From: Chloroflexota bacterium
GTDB lineage: Bacteria > Chloroflexota > Limnocylindria > Limnocylindrales > CSP1-4
Length of the DNA: 6,093 bases
Direction: 5' to 3'
Assembly: GCA_021812735.1 (NCBI GenBank)
Contig: JAKAMV010000635.1
Location: forward strand, 1-6,093
Shown piece after piece: positions 1 through 4,164 of the stretch. Position numbers and translations under genes: made by a program. Below the pieces are notes generated by a model. It searched no databases and was not told the DNA's origin. It saw only the letters and a list, made by a program, of their open reading frames with translations. Every line of letters begins with the position of its first letter. The first letter of the stretch is position 1.

Positions 1-1
1 G

Positions 2-442
2 CCGATCCTCGGCTACGTGGGCGGGATGGTCGTGCTCGTCACGGCGCTCGAGCGGCTCGGTGTGGTCGGGCGCGTCGTGGGCTCCGTCCTCACCTGGGCG
101 AGCGGCTCGCCCGCGCTGGCGGGGATCGCCGCCAGCCTGGTGGCGGCCGCGGGTTCCAACCTCGTCAACAATGTCCCCATGACGCTCGTGATGGTGAGTG
201 GCATCAACGGGGCGCACCTAGCGGGGAGCGTCCGCGAGGCAGCCGCCTACGGCACGATCATCGGCGCCGACCTCGGGCCGAACCTGACGACGGTCGGCTC
301 GCTCGCCACCGTGCTCTGGTTGCTGATCCTCCGCGAGCGCGGCCTGGAGGTGCGGCCGATCGACTACCTACGGGTCGGCCTCCTCACCACCCCGCCCATC
401 CTGATCGTGTCGACGCTGTTGATGGTGGCCCTGCTCCGGTAG
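2..442 (+). CDS. arsB: ArsB-family arsenite/anion permease, C-terminal part (5' end outside window)
   Basis: This is the last ~146 residues of an inner-membrane transporter of the ArsB/NhaD (ion transporter) superfamily; whole ArsB proteins are roughly 420-430 residues, so about two thirds lie upstream. The reading frame is open from the first bases and ends at TAG 440-442. Visible family signatures are GSNLVNNVPM, which matches the conserved NLVNN loop, and GADLGPNLTTVGSLATVLWL, which matches the GxxLGPxLTxxGSLATLLWL block near the C-terminus of ArsB. Hydrophobic membrane segments surround these motifs, and a final one (roughly VGLLTTPPILIVSTLLMVALL) ends the protein. ArsB exports arsenite or antimonite by the proton-motive force or with an ArsA ATPase. 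No arsA, arsC or arsR is visible here, so the true substrate is inferred from family alone. The following universal stress protein gene is probably co-transcribed. Confidence 0.85.
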   Translation, partial: PILGYVGGMVVLVTALERLGVVGRVVGSVLTWASGSPALAGIAASLVAAAGSNLVNNVPMTLVMVSGINGAHLAGSVREAAAYGTIIGADLGPNLTTVGSLATVLWLLILRERGLEVRPIDYLRVGLLTTPPILIVSTLLMVALLR

Positions 443-467
443 GGCGCTGCTCCGAGGGGAGGGGACG

Positions 468-929
468 ATGTCCGAACGCGCAGTGGTGTTGGTGGCGGTG
501 GCCGGGGCGGAGAGCGAGCCGTTCTGGGAGGGCGTGCGCCGGCTGCTCCCGTCCGACGCCGCGGTGGAGCTGTTCCACGTGATCGACGAAGCGCCGGCCT
601 GGGAACTGGGGATGCAGTTCGCGCGCCGGCCGGGGCATCCGCGCCCGCCAGACTTCGACGCGCGCGTGCGCGACGTCGAAGGGCGCGGCAGCACGGTGAT
701 CCTGGAACGGGCAGCGGCGGCGCTGGGGCAGCCGGCCGCGACTGCAGTCCGGCGAGGGCGGCCCGAACAGGAGATCGTGGCGCGCGCCCGTGAGCTCAGC
801 GCGTCGCTGGTGGTGGTCGCGGCCCGACCGGGTGACGTTCGGACCCCTGCCGCCCCACACAGCCTGGGGCATGTCTCGCGTTTCGTGGTGGACCACGCGC
901 CGTGCCCGGTGCTGCTGGTGCGCGTATAG
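468..929 (+). CDS. Universal stress protein (UspA fold), degenerate ATP site
   Basis: This is a cytoplasmic single-domain UspA-family protein of 153 residues, the usual size. The fold is recognised from the first strand (AVVLVAVAG), the second strand with ELFHVID (residues 34-40), the SLVVVAAR strand (113-120) and the C-terminal block SLGHVSRFVVDHAPCPVLLV (132-151), which matches the family's LLGSVSxxVxxHAPCPVLVV. The nucleotide-binding residues are poorly kept: the Asp usually ending strand 1 (VDGS) is Ala12, the GxxG spacing is disrupted around residues 121-124, and the G-S/T of G-2x-G-9x-G(S/T) is Gly134-His135. ATP binding is therefore doubtful. The start at ATG 468 is fixed by a strong AGGGGAGGGGA ribosome site at 455-465. 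It lies 25 bp after the ArsB-like permease and is probably in its operon, perhaps as a regulator or stress partner of the transporter; that role is inference. Confidence 0.85.
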   Translation: MSERAVVLVAVAGAESEPFWEGVRRLLPSDAAVELFHVIDEAPAWELGMQFARRPGHPRPPDFDARVRDVEGRGSTVILERAAAALGQPAATAVRRGRPEQEIVARARELSASLVVVAARPGDVRTPAAPHSLGHVSRFVVDHAPCPVLLVRV

Positions 930-940
930 GGGCTCGGTCC

Positions 941-958
941 CGGGCCGCAGGCGGCCCG
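941..958 (+). terminator. Perfect 8-bp GC-only hairpin after the usp gene (possible terminator without U-tract)
   Basis: CGGGCCGC (941-948) and GCGGCCCG (951-958) form a perfect inverted repeat with a 2-nt centre, starting 12 bp after the usp stop codon. It could end or pause the arsB-usp transcript or protect its 3' end, but no T-run follows (next bases are TACAGACGC), so it is not a classical intrinsic terminator. Its core is also the first member of a palindrome family spread over 943-1167, so it may instead be a protein-binding site. Confidence 0.35.
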
Positions 959-1167
959 TACAGACGCAGGCTCGGGCCGCTGCGGCGAGGGGGTGGCCGC
1001 GCTGGCCGCGGACTGGTGTGGCGGGCCCGGGTCCCGTCGATCCGATCGCGCGTGACGATGGCACGTGAAGTGCACGGTCTGGGCCGCTGCGGCCGCACGG
1101 CAGGGCGTTGGGCAGGGCGCTGGCCGCCGCGGGCACGCGTCCAGCGCGACCTCTGGCCGCCGCGGCC
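943..1167. repeat. Cluster of five GGCCGC-N(1-2)-GCGGCC palindromes
   Basis: Five inverted repeats of one design occur in 225 bp: 943-956 (perfect, AG centre), 975-987 (centre T, one outer mismatch), 1082-1094 (perfect, centre T), 1122-1134 (centre C, one mismatch) and 1155-1167 (perfect, centre C; arms extend to TGGCCGC/GCGGCCA at 1154-1168). All lie between the usp gene and the dapB promoter. The shared arms and odd one-base centre suggest binding sites for a dimeric regulator. High GC raises the chance rate of such sequences, so this is a suggestion from pattern only. Confidence 0.45.
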
Positions 1168-1173
1168 ACGCGT
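1120..1173. repeat. 21-bp direct repeat, two copies 33 bp apart, abutting the -35 box
   Basis: Copy 1 is 1120-1140 and copy 2 is 1153-1173. Both begin CTGGCCGCCGCGG and end CACGCGT, and they differ at one position (G1133 versus C1166). The start-to-start distance is 33 bp, about three helical turns, which would place both on the same DNA face. The last base of copy 2 is the first T of the TTGACA box, the usual place for an operator or activator site. Each copy contains one palindrome of the larger cluster. Confidence 0.55.
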
Positions 1174-1201
1174 TGACAGCCGGCCCGGCAGCCGGTATCG
1201 T
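1173..1201 (+). promoter_or_regulatory. Sigma70-type promoter for the dapB leader/operon
   Basis: A perfect -35 box TTGACA (1173-1178), a 17-bp spacer and a -10 box TATCGT (1196-1201, 4/6 match to TATAAT) give the best promoter in the window. Predicted transcription starts near 1207-1208. The spacer contains a GCCGG-C-CCGGC palindrome (1179-1189) and a repeated CAGCCGG (1177-1183 and 1189-1195), which could be operator sequence. The transcript would run through the structured leader and terminator before reaching dapB. Confidence 0.7.
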
Positions 1202-1210
1202 CCGCACATC

Positions 1211-1270
1211 ATGAACCACGTCGCGCTGAAGGCGAAGCTCTGGCGGCCCTGCCGGGAGGCACGGGCCTAG
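1211..1270 (+). CDS. Possible 19-residue leader peptide (leaderless start)
   Basis: ATG 1211 lies only about three bases after the predicted transcription start and opens a 19-codon frame reading MNHVALKAKLWRPCREARA, ending at TAG 1268-1270. There is no room for a Shine-Dalgarno, so translation would have to be leaderless, which the uvrA start in this same window also appears to be. It contains two Lys codons (7 and 9), which is thin evidence for lysine-sensing attenuation. Its coding bases also form the strong helices at 1232-1280, so a translating ribosome and the RNA fold would exclude each other. The peptide may be chance; it is recorded because its position between promoter and terminator fits an attenuator. 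Confidence 0.25.
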   Translation: MNHVALKAKLWRPCREARA

Positions 1271-1323
1271 GAGGCTTCGCGTCAGACGACGAACGGGGCC
1301 TCCAGGCACGGAGGTCCCGAAGG

Positions 1324-1357
1324 GCCGCGGAACCCAGCAGGTGGTCCGCGGCTTTTT
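1324..1357 (+). terminator. Intrinsic terminator in the dapB leader
   Basis: GCCGCGGA (1324-1331) pairs perfectly with TCCGCGGC (1345-1352), with further C-G pairs inside (1333-1335 with 1341-1344, imperfect) and a loop near AGCAG. Five T residues (1353-1357) follow directly. This is a standard Rho-independent terminator shape. It lies about 150 nt after the promoter start and 59 bp before dapB, with no second convincing promoter between, so the operon must be transcribed by read-through unless a missed promoter exists. Confidence 0.75.
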
Positions 1358-1394
1358 CGTGTGTCCGGACGGATCGGATCTCCAGCCTTAGGCC

Positions 1395-1408
1395 CCTCCG
1401 AGAGGAGG
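1395..1408 (+). promoter_or_regulatory. Hairpin sequestering the dapB ribosome binding site
   Basis: CCTCC (1395-1399) is exactly complementary to GGAGG (1404-1408), the core of the dapB Shine-Dalgarno, with a GAGA tetraloop (1400-1403) of the stable GNRA class. The SD ends 8 nt before ATG 1417. The stem is only 5 bp, so it may tune rather than block initiation. The upstream leader contains another GGCCTCC (1297-1303) that could compete for the same SD, which would link leader folding to translation. Confidence 0.45.
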
Positions 1409-1416
1409 ACGGCAAG

Positions 1417-2229
1417 ATGCGTGCGATCGTGCTGGGTGACGGGCCGATGGGCAGGGCGCTGGCGGCGGGACTCGCCGAGCGCGGAGACGAGGTCTGTGCG
1501 GTGCTCGGACGGCCGCATACCACCCACCCGCCCGGCGCGTTCGAGGGGGTCGACGTGGCCTTCGAGTTTTCCCGCGGCGCTGCCGTGCTGCCGAACCTGG
1601 CGGCCGCGCTGGCCGGCGGCTGCCGGCGCTTCGTCGTGGGCACCACGGCGTGGACGGTGACCCCGGCGGAGCTGACGGCGCTCCTGAACCAGCACCGGGC
1701 GGCGGCCGTCGCAGCCCCGAGCTTCAGTCCAGGCGTCAACCTGCTGGCGCGCCTCGTGGAGTTGGCGACGCACATGTTCGGAGCGCTGCCCGCGTATGAC
1801 CCGTACGTGCTCGAGTGGCATCGACAGGGGAAGGCCGATCGACCGTCGGGTACCGCGCTGGAGCTCTCCCGGCGTATCCTGGCCGCGCATCCCGTCAAGC
1901 GCCAGTTGGCCGATCGGGCGCGCAGCGGCCCGCTGCGCCCCGACGAGCTCGAGGTCGGCAGCATCCGTGCTGGATCGGCCCCGGGGATGCACCTCGTCGG
2001 CTTCGACGCGCCCGGCGAAACGGTGGAGTTGCGGCTCACGGCCCGCGACCGCTCGGCCTATGCGTTGGGGGCGATCGCGGCGGCCGAATGGCTGCTGGCG
2101 ACGCCCCGCGCACCCGGGCTCCACTCCTTCGACGAGGTGGTTGACGAACTCGTCGCTGGACGTTCGGCCGCCGGGGTGCCGGCGCCGACCGAGTTGACAG
2201 CGAGCGTCGCGGCCGTGGCCGCGCGCTGA
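1417..2229 (+). CDS. dapB: 4-hydroxy-tetrahydrodipicolinate reductase DapB
   Basis: DapB is a cytoplasmic NAD(P)H-dependent reductase that converts the DapA product, 4-hydroxy-tetrahydrodipicolinate, to tetrahydrodipicolinate in the DAP/lysine pathway. The 270-residue length fits the family (273 in E. coli). The Rossmann domain opens with GDGPMG (7-12) and contains FEFSRG (49-54) and the nucleotide-side GTTAW (75-79). SFSPGVN (102-108) matches the NFSxGVN hinge. The catalytic segment EWHRQGKADRPSGTA (133-147) keeps the expected His135 and Lys139, equivalent to E. coli His159 and Lys163, and the PSGTA substrate loop; the second His of the usual HH pair is Arg136. GSIRAG (181-186) is the typical C-domain motif. 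About 25 low-complexity residues extend the C-terminus. The start has AGAGGAGG (1401-1408) at good spacing. It is first in the operon; dapA follows after 70 bp. Confidence 0.95.
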   Translation: MRAIVLGDGPMGRALAAGLAERGDEVCAVLGRPHTTHPPGAFEGVDVAFEFSRGAAVLPNLAAALAGGCRRFVVGTTAWTVTPAELTALLNQHRAAAVAAPSFSPGVNLLARLVELATHMFGALPAYDPYVLEWHRQGKADRPSGTALELSRRILAAHPVKRQLADRARSGPLRPDELEVGSIRAGSAPGMHLVGFDAPGETVELRLTARDRSAYALGAIAAAEWLLATPRAPGLHSFDEVVDELVAGRSAAGVPAPTELTASVAAVAAR

Positions 2230-2243
2230 CGCCCCGACCCATG

Positions 2244-2287
2244 CGAGTAACCCCCAGCCCACGCCGGATCAGGGTGTGGCGTACTCG
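2244..2287 (+). promoter_or_regulatory. Hairpin in the dapB-dapA gap ending at the dapA ribosome site
   Basis: An outer stem CGAGTA (2244-2249) with TACTCG (2282-2287) encloses an inner stem GCC-C-ACGCC (2257-2265) with GGTGTGGC (2273-2280), 8 bp including one G-U pair and one bulged C, and a 7-nt loop. The last paired base, G2287, is the first base of the dapA Shine-Dalgarno GAGGAG. No T-run follows, so it is not an intrinsic terminator. It may be an RNA-processing or stability element that sets dapA expression relative to dapB. Confidence 0.45.
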
Positions 2288-2299
2288 AGGAGACGCACG

Positions 2300-3328
2300 A
2301 TGAACGCCGGATTCCGCCCGCAACCCGTTCCCCCAGACCCCGACCGTGCGCGTTCCGCGCCGCAGATCAGCGGCGCGTTCACGGCGCTCGTGACGCCGTT
2401 CGACGCCGACGGTGCGCTCGACGAGGCCGCGCTCCAGCGCCTGGTGGCCTGGCAGATCCGCGCCGGTATCGATGGGCTCGTGCCTTGTGGCACCACCGGC
2501 GAATCGCCGACCCTCACCCCAGCGGAACGCGAGCGCGTGATCTCGGCCGCCGTCGAGGCCGCGACGCTCGCCGCCGCGCAACGCCGCGTCACGGTGGTGG
2601 CCGGGACCGGCACCAACGACACGGCCGCCACGATCAGGGCCACGCGGCGCGCCGCAGAACTCGGCGCGGACGCCGCGCTGGTGGTGGCCCCGTACTACAA
2701 CCGGCCGGACCAGCGCATGCTGGCTGCGCACTTCACGGCGGTCGCCGACGAAGGCGGGCTCCCGGTCGTCGTCTACAACGTGCCGTCGCGCACAGGCTCG
2801 AATGTCGAGGCGGAGACGACGCTGCGTCTCGCGGAGCACCCGCGCATCGTGGCGGTGAAGGAAGCTTCGGGGAACCTGGAGCAGATCGCGACCATCATCC
2901 GTGACCGACCCGCTGGGTTCGCGGTGATGGCGGGCGATGACGCATGGACTCTCGCCGTCCTGGCGATGGGCGGCGAGGGCGTGATCAGCGTGGCGTCGAA
3001 CGAGATCCCGGCCGAGATGGTGGCGCTCTGCGCGGCTGCGCGATCCGGCGACTGGGCGCTCGCGCGGCGCCTCCACGACCGCTGGCTGCCGCTCTTCCGC
3101 GCCAACTTCCGGGGTGGCCCGAACCCGGTGCCGGTGAAGGCTGCGTTGTCGATGATGGGGCTCATCGAGGACCGTCTGCGCTTGCCCCTGTTGCCGCTCG
3201 ACGCACCGGCGCGCAACCGGCTGGCGGCGCTGCTGGGCGAGATGGGGTTGCTGGCGACGACGCCGGCCGCGAGCGCGACGCCGGTGGGGGCGACCGACGT
3301 CGTCGCGGTGGGCGGAGGCGCAGCGTGA
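2300..3328 (+). CDS. dapA: 4-hydroxy-tetrahydrodipicolinate synthase DapA
   Basis: DapA is a cytoplasmic (beta/alpha)8 class I aldolase that condenses pyruvate with L-aspartate-4-semialdehyde, the first committed step to DAP and lysine. All key residues are visible: GTTGE (64-68), YYN (Tyr132/Tyr133), YNVPSRTG (from Tyr159, including the substrate-binding Arg) and the Schiff-base lysine in VKEAS (Lys187). GEGVISV and NPVPVKAAL are also typical. ATG 2300 is chosen because GAGGAG (2287-2292) lies 7 nt upstream; an in-frame upstream extension to 2276 has no ribosome site. At 342 residues it is longer than the usual 290-300, with ~25 extra residues at the N-terminus and an Ala/Gly/Val-rich, low-complexity tail of ~30 residues at the C-terminus. 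The stop overlaps the dapD start as GTGA. Lysine feedback sensitivity cannot be judged here. Confidence 0.96.
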   Translation: MNAGFRPQPVPPDPDRARSAPQISGAFTALVTPFDADGALDEAALQRLVAWQIRAGIDGLVPCGTTGESPTLTPAERERVISAAVEAATLAAAQRRVTVVAGTGTNDTAATIRATRRAAELGADAALVVAPYYNRPDQRMLAAHFTAVADEGGLPVVVYNVPSRTGSNVEAETTLRLAEHPRIVAVKEASGNLEQIATIIRDRPAGFAVMAGDDAWTLAVLAMGGEGVISVASNEIPAEMVALCAAARSGDWALARRLHDRWLPLFRANFRGGPNPVPVKAALSMMGLIEDRLRLPLLPLDAPARNRLAALLGEMGLLATTPAASATPVGATDVVAVGGGAA

Positions 3329-4164
3329 CCGCCGAGGCGGGCGGGTCGGCCGGGGCCGCGGAGGTGGCTGGGGCCGCGGCGGCGGCGGCCGACGCTGCCG
3401 CCGCGCAGCAGCTCCTCGACGACCTCGATGAGGGGCGGCGGCGGGCGGCGTGGCCCGATCCGGGAGCCCCCGATGGATGGCGTGTGGACGTAGCGCTGCG
3501 CGAAGCGCTGCTGGCACTCTTCCGGGACCCGGCCACGCGCAGCTGGGAGCTCGACGGCCTGTTGCAGTTCCGCGACCGGTCGCGGCTGCCCACTAAGCGC
3601 CTCGCGGACGGGCCGTGGCGCGTGGTGCCGGGCGGCACCAGCGTGCGCGCCGGCGCGTACTTGGGTCCGGGCGTCGTCGTGATGCCGCCGTCGTTCATCA
3701 ACATCGGCGCCTGGGTCGGGGAGGGGAGCATGGTCGATTCCCACGTGCTGGTCGGCTCGTGCGCGCAGATCGGGTCCCACGTCCATCTCGCGGCCGGGGC
3801 CCAGATCGGCGGCGTCCTGGAACCGCCGAACGCGCGTCCCGTGATCGTCGAGGACGAGGCGTTCGTAGGGGCGCAGTGCGGTCTCTTCGACGGGGTCCTC
3901 GTGGGGCGGGGCGCCGTCCTGGCGGCGGGCGTGATCCTGACGGGCACGAGCCGGCTCTACGACCTGGTCGAAGGCCGCCTCCTGCAAGGAACGCCGGAGG
4001 CGCCGCTCGTCGTGCCGCCCGGAGCGGTCGTGGTGCCAGCCACTCGGTCGGCTGCCGGCGAGTTCGCCGCCGAGCACGGCATCGGGCTGCAGTGCGCGGC
4101 GATCGTGAAACGGCGCGACACGTCGACCGCGGCCCGGACGGCCATCGAGGGAGCGCTCCGGTGA
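3325..4164 (+). CDS. dapD: Tetrahydrodipicolinate N-succinyltransferase DapD
   Basis: DapD transfers a succinyl group from succinyl-CoA to tetrahydrodipicolinate, giving N-succinyl-2-amino-6-ketopimelate; it acts as a cytoplasmic trimer with a left-handed beta-helix of hexapeptide repeats. The 279 residues match family length (274 in E. coli). The diagnostic run is at about 99-170: RVVPGGTSVRAGAYL, MPPSFINIGAWVGEGSMVDS (120-139), VGSCAQIG (143-150) and QIGGVLEPPNARPVIVED, followed by GAVLAAGVILTG and YDLV. These favour DapD over the acetyltransferase DapH, although the downstream stretch GAQCGLFDGV differs from enterobacterial GARSEVVEGV. GTG 3325 overlaps the dapA stop and has GGAGG (3314-3318) 6 nt before it. 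The first ~28 residues are almost all Ala/Gly/Glu and poorly conserved; GTG 3364 is a less likely alternative start without a good ribosome site. Succinyl specificity implies that a DapE partner lies elsewhere. Confidence 0.95.
   Translation: MTAEAGGSAGAAEVAGAAAAAADAAAAQQLLDDLDEGRRRAAWPDPGAPDGWRVDVALREALLALFRDPATRSWELDGLLQFRDRSRLPTKRLADGPWRVVPGGTSVRAGAYLGPGVVVMPPSFINIGAWVGEGSMVDSHVLVGSCAQIGSHVHLAAGAQIGGVLEPPNARPVIVEDEAFVGAQCGLFDGVLVGRGAVLAAGVILTGTSRLYDLVEGRLLQGTPEAPLVVPPGAVVVPATRSAAGEFAAEHGIGLQCAAIVKRRDTSTAARTAIEGALR

Larger units (their letters stand above)
930..1172. other. Gene-free upstream half of the usp-dapB intergenic region
   Basis: About 240 bp between the usp stop and the dapB promoter has no credible coding sequence: the open frames crossing it are Arg/Pro/Ala-rich and lack ribosome sites. 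It is very GC-rich and contains repeated GGCCGC-N-GCGGCC palindromes, a tandem TGGCCGCG pair (994-1001 and 1003-1010), and a 21-bp direct repeat at its downstream edge. I see no tRNA or rRNA. It most likely acts as a regulatory region for the promoter at 1173-1201. Confidence 0.5.
1208..1357 (+). ncRNA. Structured ~150-nt leader RNA (attenuator/riboswitch candidate or small RNA) upstream of dapB
   Basis: From the predicted start to the terminator the RNA can fold into successive strong helices. P1 is GCGAAGC (1232-1238) with GCTTCGC (1274-1280), a perfect 7 bp. Inside it, P2 is GGCCCTGCC (1245-1253) with GGCA-C-GGGCC (1258-1267), 9 bp with one bulged C and a GGGA (GNRA) loop. P3 is 1295-1303 with 1310-1318, 9 bp including one G-U pair. 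The terminator hairpin follows. An alternative pairing, GGAGGC 1270-1275 with GCCTCC 1298-1303, would break both P1 and P3, and GGTCCC 1313-1318 can pair with GGGCC 1322-1326, competing with both P3 and the terminator's left arm. Such mutually exclusive helices suit conditional termination. I do not recognise it as a lysine riboswitch, T-box, SRP RNA or 6S RNA. No ligand is proposed. Confidence 0.45.

Noticed and set aside
902..1270. 122-codon + strand open frame across the usp end and intergenic region
   Set aside because: It overlaps usp out of frame, has an Arg/Gly/Ala-biased translation and no ribosome site. Only its last 20 codons, from ATG 1211, are considered as a possible leader peptide.
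384..1309. Minus-strand open frames opposite arsB, usp and the intergenic region
   Set aside because: Low-complexity Arg/Pro/Ala translation, no ribosome site and no family resemblance; they are shadows of the + strand genes.
1208..1323. Lysine riboswitch, expected before dap genes
   Set aside because: I cannot find the conserved core of the L box or its five-helix junction, and the helices seen do not fit it.
1290..1350. SRP (4.5S) RNA, suggested by GGTCCCGAAGGGCC and AGCAG
   Set aside because: The asymmetric loop and GGAA-tetraloop arrangement of domain IV is not formed; similarity is limited to short pieces.
1321..1358. T-box riboswitch, because AGGTGGTCCGCGG resembles the T-box motif GGGTGGTACCGCG
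   Set aside because: Here the sequence forms the 3' arm of the terminator directly before the T-run, whereas a real T-box is on the 5' side of the terminator. The leader is also too short for Stem I with a specifier loop, and the invariant ACC is altered.
2944..3324. Upstream extension of dapD into dapA
   Set aside because: The frame is open only because of GC bias; the translation before 3325 has no DapD similarity, and GTG 3325 has a ribosome site.
2036..3517. Long minus-strand open frame (493 codons) opposite dapB/dapA/dapD
   Set aside because: It is rich in Arg, Pro, His and Ala, has no recognisable domain, and lies antisense to well-supported genes; such frames are expected in high-GC DNA. 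The same holds for 2773-4077 and 3957-5402 on the minus strand.
3615..4160. Upstream extension of lysA into dapD
   Set aside because: The region is Arg/Gly-rich out-of-frame sequence inside dapD; the decarboxylase homology and ribosome site support GTG 4161.
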